The notes under the pieces are model-generated. The model was not told where the DNA came from. It searched no databases and saw only the letters and a list, made by a program, of their open reading frames with translations. Shown piece by piece: positions 19,375 to 28,455 of a stretch of DNA of 33,079 nucleotides; the first letter of the stretch is position 1; the number at the start of each line of letters is the position of its first letter. The position numbers and the translations under genes were made by a program. The DNA comes from Bacteroidia bacterium (GTDB taxonomy: Bacteria > Bacteroidota > Bacteroidia > UBA4408): assembly GCA_023262495.1 (NCBI GenBank), contig JALRAS010000018.1, forward strand, positions 1-33,079, read 5' to 3'.

Positions 19375-20412
19375 ATGGGTAAATTAAGCATATATATAGT
19401 CTGTCTGATGCTTATTTTGACAGCTTCTTGCAAAGTTGATTCTAAATTTGATCCTATTATTAACGAGGATGATATTACTGTAAAGTGGCCTGATTATTTC
19501 CCTGCTCCCGCGTATGATTTTTCAGGAAATCCCATCACTAAGGAGGGCTTTCTCTTGGGTAAAAAACTATTTTACGATCCAATTTTAAGCGTTGATAATA
19601 CGATTAGTTGTGGCAGTTGTCATCAGCAGTTTGCTGCTTTTGCTCATGCCGATCATAAGTTGAGTCATGGTATAGACAATAAGTTGGGGGTGCGAAACTC
19701 TCAGGCGTTATTCAATATGATTTGGAACACTTCATTTTTTTGGGATGGTGGTTCAAAACATATCGAGGTTCAGCCCATAGGCCCAATTACCAATCCGGTA
19801 GAAATGGATGAAACCGTTCAAAACGTAGTCTATAAATTAAGTCAGCGAGCCGATTATAAAAGTCTTTTTAAAGCGGCATTCAATACTGATAGTATTACTA
19901 GTCAGCTTATGTTGAAGGCAATCGCACAATTTATGGGTGCTTTTGTAAGTGCCAGCTCGAAATACGACAAGAACCGAATTGACCCTATTGCCAATCCTTT
20001 TACTGAAGATGAAAAATTGGGTCAAACTATTTTTGAAAGTAAGTGTGCATCTTGTCACGTTCCGCCATTGTTTACAGACAATAGTTTTCGCAACAATGGT
20101 TTAGATGAAATTTTTTCTGACAGTGGCAGGTATCTAATAACAAATATTAACAGCGATATGGGAAAGTTTAAAGTGCCTTCCCTGCGAAACATTGAATTAA
20201 CCTATCCCTACATGCATGATGGGCGTTTCGAGACATTACCGCAGGTATTGAATCATTACAGCTCAGAGATCAAGCAATCGGCAACATTGGATCAGTCATT
20301 AACCAATGGAATTGCACTTAATAACACCGAAAAGCAGCAGTTGATAGCATTTTTAAAAACACTCACAGATAGAGAGTTTATAAACGACCCAAGATTTAAA
20401 GAGGCCAATTGA
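19375..20412 (+). CDS. Di-heme cytochrome c peroxidase / MauG-MbnH family protein
   Basis: 345 aa; two CXXCH motifs (CGSCHQQ, CASCHVPP), PLGKKLFYDP-like LGKKLFYDPILS, VRNSQALFNMIWNTSFFWDGG, YPYMHDGRFETLPQVLNHY. Lipoprotein-like N-terminus. Confidence 0.93.
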   Translation: MGKLSIYIVCLMLILTASCKVDSKFDPIINEDDITVKWPDYFPAPAYDFSGNPITKEGFLLGKKLFYDPILSVDNTISCGSCHQQFAAFAHADHKLSHGIDNKLGVRNSQALFNMIWNTSFFWDGGSKHIEVQPIGPITNPVEMDETVQNVVYKLSQRADYKSLFKAAFNTDSITSQLMLKAIAQFMGAFVSASSKYDKNRIDPIANPFTEDEKLGQTIFESKCASCHVPPLFTDNSFRNNGLDEIFSDSGRYLITNINSDMGKFKVPSLRNIELTYPYMHDGRFETLPQVLNHYSSEIKQSATLDQSLTNGIALNNTEKQQLIAFLKTLTDREFINDPRFKEAN

Positions 20413-20508
20413 TTGCTTGCATTTTGAGTCATATTTTTTTTATATCGAAAACATTTCTATTTTCGCACCTTTATATCAACAGCTAATTTTTAATAAAACT
20501 AAGTCAGG

Positions 20509-22338
20509 ATGAAAACCGCAAAGCTTACTAAAAAGTTTGTATTTATGATGTCGGCAGCAGTTGCCATATCGGGATGTAAAACCACCGATTGGTCAAAAGT
20601 TACCTACACCAGCAGCCCCAACCCGCTTGAAATGCATGGCGACACAATTGTGATTACCGTAAAAGGAAGTATTCCTGCAAAAACACAGGCTACTAAAGAG
20701 GTAATAACATTAACTCCTATGTTGAAGTGGAATGGAGGAGAGCTAGCGCTGAAACCACTTGTATTTCAAGGTGAAAAAATTAAAGAGGGCAAAGGGATAA
20801 TTGTAGCTAAGAAGAAAGAAACCAATTTTAATTACAGCGAAAAGGTTGCTTACAAACCGGAAATGCGTGTTTGCGAGTTTACTGCCAAGGCTGTAACAAC
20901 CAAAAAAGATAAGGTGAAAAAAGAGTACATGGTGCCTAAGTTAGCTGATGCAACCATCGTTACTCCGCTGCTCGCTGCCGGTGATGAAAGAGCTGTGATG
21001 GGAAAAGAAAACATGCCTAGAATTGTACCTATGGGTATCGAAGCAGATATTCATTTTCTTATTAGTCAAGAAAACGTGAGACCAGCTGAGTTGAAGACAG
21101 ACGATATGAAAGCATTGATGAATTTCTTAAGCGGAAGTCAAACAGCAATTAAAGACGAAAAAGGTAAGAAAACCATTGGTTACAACAAAAACTACGATAT
21201 CAAAGGAATTTCAATTTCTGCTTATGCGTCTCCTGATGGCGAGCAGGATAAAAATGCCAATTTAGCTGCTGATAGAGGAAAAGCTTCTTCAAAAGAAATT
21301 AGTAGTTTCCTTAAGAAAAATGATCTTAATTATTTGATTGAGGCAACAGATACAGTAGTGACTGAAAACCCTAAATCAGGAAAGAAATCAACCAAAATAA
21401 ATAAAACCAATATTGAAGATAAGTTTTATACCATCAGTTCCACCCCTGAAGATTGGGAAGGATTTAAATCAAAAATGGAAGCTTCAACAGTTCCAGATAA
21501 AGACATGATTTTACGTATTCTTTCTACTTACTCTGATTTAGACAAAAGAGAAACTGAGATAAAAAATATTAGCAAAGCCTACACTGAAATTTCTGATCAA
21601 ATATTACCTGCTTTGAGAAGAGCAAAAATCAGTGTGAGTGGAGAAAAGAAATGCAAATCAGATGAGTTACTAGCTCAAATGTCGGCCTCTATGCCTGATT
21701 CTTTATCGATTGAAGAACTACTTTATGCTGCATCTATCACTTCTGATATGGGCGCTATGACAACTATTTTCAGCAATTGTGCAAGGATATATCCTAACGA
21801 TTGGAGAGGTCACAACAATCTCGGATGCATGTATCTATTACAAAATAAAATTAATGAAGCAGGTGCATCATTTGAGAAAGCAAATCAAGCTGCTGCCAAC
21901 AATCCTGCTGTGTTGAATAACTTAGGAATTGTAGCCATGAAGAAAGGCGACAGAAAAGCTGCTGAAACCTATTACAGCCAAAGTAGTGCTCCTGAAGCTC
22001 AGTATAATATGGGAAGAATAAACATCCTAAAAGGTAAATATGCTGCTGCTGTTTCAAACTATCAAGGTCAAAACTCATTTAATGCTGCGCTTGCTGCTCT
22101 GCTCAATGGTAATGCTGATGCAGCGATGAGTGCCATCGAATCATCAAATGATAAGGATAGTGCAATGGGTAATTATTTGAAAGCAGTTATTGCTGCAAGA
22201 AAGAGCGATGCCACAGGAGCAGCCAATTATTTAAAGGCCGCCTTTGCTAAAGATGGCTCACTTAAGCAAAATGCTCAAACGGATATGGAGTTTCTCAAAA
22301 TAAGAGAAATTGAAGCCGTTAAATCTGCTTTAAATTAA
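20509..22338 (+). CDS. Lipoprotein with an OmpA-like segment and C-terminal TPR repeats
   Basis: 609 aa; lipobox AISGC; ISISAYASPDGEQDKNANLAADRGKASSKEI resembles the OmpA C-terminal domain; C-terminal NNLGCMYLLQNKINEAGASFEKANQAAANNPAVLNNLGIVAMKKGDRKAAETYYSQ is TPR-like. Confidence 0.75.
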   Translation: MKTAKLTKKFVFMMSAAVAISGCKTTDWSKVTYTSSPNPLEMHGDTIVITVKGSIPAKTQATKEVITLTPMLKWNGGELALKPLVFQGEKIKEGKGIIVAKKKETNFNYSEKVAYKPEMRVCEFTAKAVTTKKDKVKKEYMVPKLADATIVTPLLAAGDERAVMGKENMPRIVPMGIEADIHFLISQENVRPAELKTDDMKALMNFLSGSQTAIKDEKGKKTIGYNKNYDIKGISISAYASPDGEQDKNANLAADRGKASSKEISSFLKKNDLNYLIEATDTVVTENPKSGKKSTKINKTNIEDKFYTISSTPEDWEGFKSKMEASTVPDKDMILRILSTYSDLDKRETEIKNISKAYTEISDQILPALRRAKISVSGEKKCKSDELLAQMSASMPDSLSIEELLYAASITSDMGAMTTIFSNCARIYPNDWRGHNNLGCMYLLQNKINEAGASFEKANQAAANNPAVLNNLGIVAMKKGDRKAAETYYSQSSAPEAQYNMGRINILKGKYAAAVSNYQGQNSFNAALAALLNGNADAAMSAIESSNDKDSAMGNYLKAVIAARKSDATGAANYLKAAFAKDGSLKQNAQTDMEFLKIREIEAVKSALN

Positions 22339-22362
22339 TAAGCTTTTTATATCATTAACAAT

Positions 22363-22394
22363 AACCTGTTCAATAAAACGAACAGGTTTTTTTG
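22363..22394 (+). terminator. Rho-independent terminator
   Basis: aacctgttc-aataaaac-gaacaggtt followed by tttttt; perfect 9-bp stem, 25 bp after the 20509-22338 CDS. Confidence 0.85.
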
Positions 22395-22469
22395 TATCAA
22401 GTACTTAATTGATTAATTTAGCACAAAATAATACCTCGGTTGAGGAAGATAAAAACTAATTTTTAAGGT

Positions 22470-23039
22470 ATGATAAACTATACAAAAAAATCTCTTTTAC
22501 TACTTGCCTTGCTCGTTATTAAAACTAGCATCCTAAGTGCTCAAGCTGATACTAGTTTAGTAAGAGATCCTAAGAAGTATTATTTGCAGATAAACAGCCT
22601 TATTAAAGATTCAAAGGGGCCAGACAAGGCAGATGAAAAATTAGTTGTGAAAGGAGCAATTATCAAGGTAATTAACAGTAACAATTATTTAATAGGGTCA
22701 TATTTTACAGACAAAAAAGGCAGGGCAACTTTCCAATTGCCACTTGATAAAAAGTTCAAAATTATTTTCCAAAAAAAAGGATATGTATCTAAAATTGTGG
22801 AAGTAAATACACAAATTCCTAAAGAGGTTAACAACGCCTACATTTTTGGCGTTGATGTGGCACTTTTCGCTGAGGTTCCCAACTTAAACACAGATGTTTT
22901 GTTGCAGCCGGTTGCAAAAATTAAGTTTGATAAGATGGCAAAAGATTTCAACTATGACGCTGCCTACACCCATAAGGTGAATGGTGAGTTGAAGAAAATG
23001 TATAAGGAGTATTACACGCTAAAAAAGAATAATAAATAA
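22470..23039 (+). CDS. Secreted hypothetical protein with a carboxypeptidase-regulatory-like (Ig-like) region
   Basis: 189 aa; signal peptide LLLLALLVIKTSILSAQA; KGAIIKVINSNNYLIGSYFTDKKGRATFQLPLDKKFKIIFQKKGYVSKIVEV resembles CarboxypepD_reg-like folds. Confidence 0.65.
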   Translation: MINYTKKSLLLLALLVIKTSILSAQADTSLVRDPKKYYLQINSLIKDSKGPDKADEKLVVKGAIIKVINSNNYLIGSYFTDKKGRATFQLPLDKKFKIIFQKKGYVSKIVEVNTQIPKEVNNAYIFGVDVALFAEVPNLNTDVLLQPVAKIKFDKMAKDFNYDAAYTHKVNGELKKMYKEYYTLKKNNK

Positions 23040-23052
23040 TCACCCAAACAAT

Positions 23053-23098
23053 AAAAAAAATCCTTCCCATCCTTCCCATCTGGGAAGGATTTTTTTTT
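23053..23098 (+). terminator. Rho-independent terminator with duplicated 5' stem arm
   Basis: aaaaaaaa-tccttccca-tccttcccatc-tgggaagga-tttttttt; the upstream arm TCCTTCCCA occurs twice in tandem. Confidence 0.85.
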
Positions 23099-23247
23099 GA
23101 TAATAGGTGCTTAAAGTTGGATCAAAATACTTGCTTAACTACAACTTTTGGCCTAAAATTATTGAAGCCCAATTCCCCATTTTTTAATGAGGAATTGAGA
23201 TTTAATGGGTATCGCTTGTTCAATTTTATTTCCAATTGTTCATATCA

Positions 23248-23282
23248 TTTGAACCAACGAGCATGCTTGTTTATTATTTTTG
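23248..23282 (+). promoter_or_regulatory. Possible Bacteroidota-type promoter (TTTG ... TAnnTTTG) for thyA
   Basis: TTTG at 23248-23251 and TATTTTTG at 23275-23282, 23-bp spacing (slightly long), 16 bp before ATG 23299. Confidence 0.3.
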
Positions 23283-23298
23283 TGTAAAATATCATAGC

Positions 23299-24093
23299 AT
23301 GCAACAATATCACGAATTATTACAACATGTTTTGTCTATAGGCACTTTTAAATCTGACCGCACAGGCACAGGAACAACAAGTGTATTTGGGTATCAAATG
23401 CGCTTTAATTTGCAGGATGGATTCCCTTTGATGACAACAAAAAAGTTGCATACCAAGAGCATCATTCACGAGCTTTTGTGGTTTTTAAAAGGAAGCACCA
23501 ATATTGCCTATTTGAAAGAAAATGGAGTAAGTATTTGGGATGAATGGGCCGATGAAGCAGGCAATTTAGGGCCTGTGTATGGTTATCAGTGGAGAAGTTG
23601 GCCAACGCCTCATGGAGGTCATATCGATCAAATTAGCAATGTGATTGAAAGTATTAAAAAAAATCCTGACTCGCGCAGACTGATTGTGAGTGCTTGGAAT
23701 GTTGCCGATATTGAACAAATGAAATTACCTCCTTGCCACGCATTTTTTCAGTTTTATGTAGCAAATGGAAAGCTTAGTTGTCAGCTATATCAAAGGAGTG
23801 CAGATATTTTCTTGGGCGTTCCTTTCAACATTGCTTCTTATGCCTTACTCACGCACATGGTGGCTCAAGTATGTAATTTTCAGGTTGGTGACTTTATTCA
23901 TACGCTTGGTGATGCACACATTTATGCTAATCACATGGAGCAGGTAAAACTACAACTTAGCAGAGATTTTAGGCCGTTGCCAACATTAAAAATGAATCCT
24001 GCGGTCAACAACATTTTTGATTTCACTTTTGAGGATTTCAGTATTGAGGGCTATAATCCTCATCCAGCAATTAAAGCCGCTGTAGCAGTGTAG
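23299..24093 (+). CDS. thyA: Thymidylate synthase
   Basis: 264 aa from [101 protein letters not shown]. The ORF track start (23236) is probably too early. Confidence 0.98.
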   Translation: MQQYHELLQHVLSIGTFKSDRTGTGTTSVFGYQMRFNLQDGFPLMTTKKLHTKSIIHELLWFLKGSTNIAYLKENGVSIWDEWADEAGNLGPVYGYQWRSWPTPHGGHIDQISNVIESIKKNPDSRRLIVSAWNVADIEQMKLPPCHAFFQFYVANGKLSCQLYQRSADIFLGVPFNIASYALLTHMVAQVCNFQVGDFIHTLGDAHIYANHMEQVKLQLSRDFRPLPTLKMNPAVNNIFDFTFEDFSIEGYNPHPAIKAAVAV

Positions 24094-24114
24094 TATATGT
24101 TAATGATGTAGACA

Positions 24115-24822
24115 TCAATTCATTGATGCTTCGAATTGCTCGCAAAAATAGTTGTTGAAGAGCAGCTTTACCTCTGCCATTTCTACCTCGTGACCCAACT
24201 CTTGTTTCAAGGAGGTTACTGCTTTATCATCAATACCGCATGGAACAATGTGTTGAAAATAATCAAGGTTTGTATTTACATTGAAAGCAAATCCGTGCAT
24301 GGTTACCCATCGGCTGCAGCGTACGCCCATAGCGCATATTTTACGCGCATTTGCCTTGTCTGCATCTAACCAAACTCCTGTATAGCCATCGTAGCGTCCT
24401 GCTTTAATACCATAATGAGCACAAACATTGATAATAGCTTCCTCTAAAAAGCGCAAGTATTTATGAATATCGGTAAAAAAATTATCGAGGTCAATAATTG
24501 GATAACCAACCAATTGTCCTGGGCCGTGATAGGTAATGTCTCCACCTCTATTAATCTTGTAGTAAACAGCATGTATGGCTGCTAATTGTTGTTGGTTAAC
24601 CAGCAGGTTTTCTGGTTTCCCGCTCTTGCCCAGGGTATATACATGCGGATGCTCACAAAGCAAAAGGTAATTGGGTGTTTCAGTTGGTGCAGCATCTAAG
24701 TTACTGCGGTTTAGAACTTTAATGTTTACGGTATTGGCAAAAATTTCTTCTTGTAATTTCCAGGCATCGGCATAGTCAATGAGACCTAAATCTTGGTAAA
24801 TTACCTTTTTGTTTTTTTGCAT
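24115..24822 (-). CDS. lipB: Octanoyl-[acyl-carrier protein] transferase (lipoate biosynthesis)
   Basis: 235 aa; [68 protein letters not shown]-like motif, [10 protein letters not shown]. Confidence 0.96.
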   Translation of the reverse strand: [235 protein letters not shown]

Positions 24823-24827
24823 GTTTG

Positions 24828-25820
24828 CTAATCCATTTTAGACAGCTCTGATTTCAAGTGATTGATAATAGAGATATCGATTGCATCAACTTGTTTAACA
24901 TCGGCAATTGCACAGCTGATCCAGTCACCTAAATGTATCATGTAAAGTGCTCTTTGCATTGGGCTTTCGCCTTTGGCATGTATTTCAATAATTGTTTGAC
25001 AATACTTAGAAAAAACCTCTTTGCATACTTCAAGTCGCTTTACAGAGCGATAGTAATCAGTGCTGTAGCGGAAAATGATGACTGCCAATTGCTCATTTTT
25101 TTCTGTCCAACCTACCAACTCATTATGGTTCATTTCAGGAATCACATGATGCCAACAAAGCATTTTACTATTCTCATTAAGTTGTTGTCTGAAGCGAATT
25201 GCAACACCTTCTGTATTTCCGAGTGTGTAAATTATAGGTAATTTATGATATAATTGAGAAGCTATTTGTGTAGCTTCCTTAATAATGTTTTGCTGCTCCT
25301 GATTTAGCAACGCTATGGTTTTTTCAATTTCAGGAAGATAGTGTTGCGAAATGATTTGATGAAATTGTAGCGTATTAATTATTTGACAAATAGAATAGCC
25401 AATGCATGAGCGTGGAGGAAAACCTGCGGGTAACATAATGCAATCAATTTGCTCTTGTTTGGCTATAGCAGCTGCTTCACCACCGGAAGTTATAATGGTA
25501 ATTTTTGCTTTTGCTTTGATACAATGTTTTAATACATGAATGGTTTCTTCAGTATTTCCGCTGTAAGTGCAAATGATGGCAAGTGTATGTTGGTTAATAA
25601 AAGCGGGCGCACTGTAATCTTTGTTGATAACGATTGGGCAAACTACATCATTGCTTACAATTTCAGAAACTATTGAGCCGCCTATACCAGAACCGCCTAA
25701 TCCGGAAATCAGTACTTGATTAATACTTTCAGTAGCTCTGCTGAGCTGCGCACTATGGGCAATTGAGATTGCTTTTTGAAGTTGCTTAGGGAAATCAGCA
25801 ACCAAATCTTTCATAATCAT
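24828..25820 (-). CDS. Bifunctional phosphoglucose/phosphomannose isomerase-like SIS-domain protein
   Basis: 330 aa; ISGLGGSGIGGSIVSEI, ICTYSGNTEETI, PAGFPPRSCIGYS, ENSKMLCWHHVIPEMNHNELVGW. 5 bp upstream of lipB on the same strand. Confidence 0.85.
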   Translation of the reverse strand: MIMKDLVADFPKQLQKAISIAHSAQLSRATESINQVLISGLGGSGIGGSIVSEIVSNDVVCPIVINKDYSAPAFINQHTLAIICTYSGNTEETIHVLKHCIKAKAKITIITSGGEAAAIAKQEQIDCIMLPAGFPPRSCIGYSICQIINTLQFHQIISQHYLPEIEKTIALLNQEQQNIIKEATQIASQLYHKLPIIYTLGNTEGVAIRFRQQLNENSKMLCWHHVIPEMNHNELVGWTEKNEQLAVIIFRYSTDYYRSVKRLEVCKEVFSKYCQTIIEIHAKGESPMQRALYMIHLGDWISCAIADVKQVDAIDISIINHLKSELSKMD

Positions 25821-25924
25821 ATACTAACTAAATAAAGAAGCGCAATTTACAAAAAAAGCAATTGTAATTTATCTTAAGATTGAATCATAATTAAGAAATG
25901 CCTGTTTATATAACTGAAGTCACA

Positions 25925-26641
25925 TTATTTTTTCAAGTTAATTTTGGCAACAACCTCACTTTTCTCAATATAGCCATCATGTCTCCAATCTTGAACACCG
26001 TTTTGGTAAAGGATAAGCACAGGAAGTGCATCAACCTTTAGTGATTGCAGCAAAGCTTTATTTTTATCTGCATCAATCCTCACTACCTTTACCTCTGCCG
26101 ACATTTCCTTGCTGATTTCATCCAAATAGGGCTTCATTTTCTTACAAGGGGCGCACCATTCGGCATAAAAATCAATAAGTACCTTTTTGTATGACCGCGT
26201 TAATTGATTGTAATCATCTACACTCATACCCGGGTTCTTGTCAGTATTATTGTTGCTTTCGGGTAAACCTGCAGCACGCCACTTCATCATGCCGCCATTC
26301 ATTTCATACACTTGTTTAAAACCTTCTGCTCTCATATGCGCTGCAGCTGAGGAGCTTCTTCCACCGCTTAGGCAATATACAAATGCGGGTTTTTGTTTGT
26401 CGAGACTCGAAATTTGAGCATCAAAATTACTACCATTCCAATCATAATTCATAGCATTGCTCAAATGTCCGCCTTGAAATTCATCGGCAGTTCTAACGTC
26501 AATTAATTGCGCATCTTTAGTTTGTTTTAATTTAGCATCGAACTCATTTGCACTGAGCACAAACCCGGTATTTTGACCATTGCTGCATGCACTCAAAATT
26601 ACAAGACTCATCAGCAATGCGTGTACTATTTTTTTCATCAT
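25925..26641 (-). CDS. Rhodanese-thioredoxin fusion lipoprotein
   Basis: 238 aa; lipobox VILSAC; rhodanese QLIDVRTADEFQGGHLSNAMN and VYCLSGGRSSSAA; thioredoxin IDFYAEWCAPCKKMKPYLDEIS. Confidence 0.9.
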   Translation of the reverse strand: MMKKIVHALLMSLVILSACSNGQNTGFVLSANEFDAKLKQTKDAQLIDVRTADEFQGGHLSNAMNYDWNGSNFDAQISSLDKQKPAFVYCLSGGRSSSAAAHMRAEGFKQVYEMNGGMMKWRAAGLPESNNNTDKNPGMSVDDYNQLTRSYKKVLIDFYAEWCAPCKKMKPYLDEISKEMSAEVKVVRIDADKNKALLQSLKVDALPVLILYQNGVQDWRHDGYIEKSEVVAKINLKK

Positions 26642-26798
26642 GAATTAGGTTTATTGATTTAATATGTAATGGTATTATTTGCTTGTTTTCATCCCTTTTT
26701 TATTTCATCTTTTTTAGACAAATGCAACTACAAATCTATAAAGATCTGATTGTTTTACAAGATTGTGTGTAGCTCATCAGAATACCTTGTTTACTGCG

Positions 26799-27095
26799 TT
26801 AAATATAACTATTCAGTATCTGCAATAACTGTTGGGCCTGCACAACTCCTGATTGACGCCATTTCATTTCTCCTTTTTTAAAAATCATCAAGGTGGGAAC
26901 TCCTTGTATGTGATACTGAGCGGCCACAGCATTGTTTTTGTCTACATCAATTTTTATAATCGTAGCCTTATCACCCACTAAATTTTTCAACTCATCTAAA
27001 ACAGGCTTCATCATTTTGCAGGGGCCGCACCACTCTGCAAAAAAGTCTATTAGTACAGGTTTTTCCGACTGAATGATATCATTGAAAGTAGCCAT
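26799..27095 (-). CDS. trxA: Thioredoxin
   Basis: 98 aa; [50 protein letters not shown]. Confidence 0.93.
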   Translation of the reverse strand: MATFNDIIQSEKPVLIDFFAEWCGPCKMMKPVLDELKNLVGDKATIIKIDVDKNNAVAAQYHIQGVPTLMIFKKGEMKWRQSGVVQAQQLLQILNSYI

Positions 27096-27100
27096 GTAGT

Positions 27101-27487
27101 TTAGTGTTTAATTACTTTTTTATAAATGGGATCGTATGAAATAAAGAAGTTAAGCCAAAGAATCCGCGACCAGCGGGCAAGCAGTGGAAAAAGTAGCAAT
27201 AATATTCCGATGATCCACATCAAAAAATCAAATAAGGGTAATTCCAAAAAATAAATTTGAAGGAGGTAAGCAACAATAAAAATTCCTGATGTAAATGCAT
27301 ATGAAACATACATGGCACCGAAGAAAAATCCCGGCTCCTTTTCAAATTTTAAACCGCAATGAGCACAATTTTCTTCGGTTGTCAACAACTGATTGATACG
27401 GTAGGGTGGATAACTAAGCATTTTACTCTGATGACAACGCGGACATTTATTCATCAAAACAGAATAGGTGATATTGGTTAATTGCAT
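27101..27487 (-). CDS. DUF983-family small membrane protein
   Basis: 128 aa; two CXXC motifs ([33 protein letters not shown]) plus TM segments, typical of DUF983. Confidence 0.85.
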   Translation of the reverse strand: MQLTNITYSVLMNKCPRCHQSKMLSYPPYRINQLLTTEENCAHCGLKFEKEPGFFFGAMYVSYAFTSGIFIVAYLLQIYFLELPLFDFLMWIIGILLLLFPLLARWSRILWLNFFISYDPIYKKVIKH

Positions 27488-27625
27488 AAAACTAAATTAG
27501 TGTAACAAAGGTGAGTTTAATTAATGGGATAAAAAGTGACTTTTGTTACATTTTGTATTTTTTTTAGAAATAATAATGTATCAAAAGAGTTGTCAAACCA
27601 ATATAAAGTCTAGTATTTAAACGTT

Positions 27626-28417
27626 TTAATTACGTAGGATAAGTCTACCTGTATTGTTTTCTGTTTTTATGATATTGGATGGATTGCCATAACAGTATGT
27701 GTTTCCCACGTATTGTACCAGTGCTTCAAGCTTTTCTTCGGCATAAAAAAAATGATCGCTTGAGCTGATGTTGTTGGTGTATACGCGCTTGCATTTGAAT
27801 TGCTGCATACGAAAGGTGCCGCTGCTTCTTGCATAGGCATATAGTTGAGTAGCTTTTCCGCTTACAATTAAATCGGCCACACCTGTATGAATATTGGCAT
27901 ACATCAACGGTACATCAAGATTTAATTTGATGCTATCCATGCCATCGTAACAGTTAAATGTAAAAGTATCGGTAGTGATTGTATTCACTGAGGTTACAGC
28001 AGCTGTTCCACGGTATATTAATTCATTTAAATTTTTGAAGTGAATAACGATGTCAATTTGATTGCTGTATGTTCTTGCAAAGTTACATCGGTTGTTGTTT
28101 CGGAGTATTAATTTATTTTTCTCAATCGTACTTTCTACCTCAGGCAATAAATTTTCTCCTCCCTTAATTTCAATGAGGTTGATGCTATCTTGTATCAAAT
28201 AAACGGGCATGTTGTTGTATATTTCAATGGCTGAAAAATCTGACGGATTTCTTGTTTCGGTGATGATTTTGCCCGTGCGCTTGATACATTCAAAATTTGC
28301 TCCCTGTTGACATGAACTCCCCAAAATGATGAGCACCATCAATGCGACAGATGGTAGTTTGCAAAAAGTTACAGCTATAAAAGTACCGTATTTCAAAACA
28401 ATAAAATTACATTTCAA
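27626..28417 (-). CDS. DUF2807 (GIN-domain, putative auto-transporter adhesin head) lipoprotein
   Basis: 263 aa; DFSAIEIYNNMPVYLIQDSINLIEIKGGENLLPEVESTIEKNKLILRNNNRC, TAAVTSVNTI: beta-helical GIN/DUF2807 pattern. Confidence 0.8.
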   Translation of the reverse strand: MKCNFIVLKYGTFIAVTFCKLPSVALMVLIILGSSCQQGANFECIKRTGKIITETRNPSDFSAIEIYNNMPVYLIQDSINLIEIKGGENLLPEVESTIEKNKLILRNNNRCNFARTYSNQIDIVIHFKNLNELIYRGTAAVTSVNTITTDTFTFNCYDGMDSIKLNLDVPLMYANIHTGVADLIVSGKATQLYAYARSSGTFRMQQFKCKRVYTNNISSSDHFFYAEEKLEALVQYVGNTYCYGNPSNIIKTENNTGRLILRN

Positions 28418-28455
28418 AATTAAGAAAAGTTATGCTTTTCGCGGCATCGAATGAC

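Noticed and set aside
18263-20412. A complete methanobactin operon
   Set aside because: Only MbnP/MbnH-like genes are seen; no MbnB/MbnC-type enzymes or convincing precursor. The Cys-X-Cys micro-ORF is kept only as a low-confidence curiosity.
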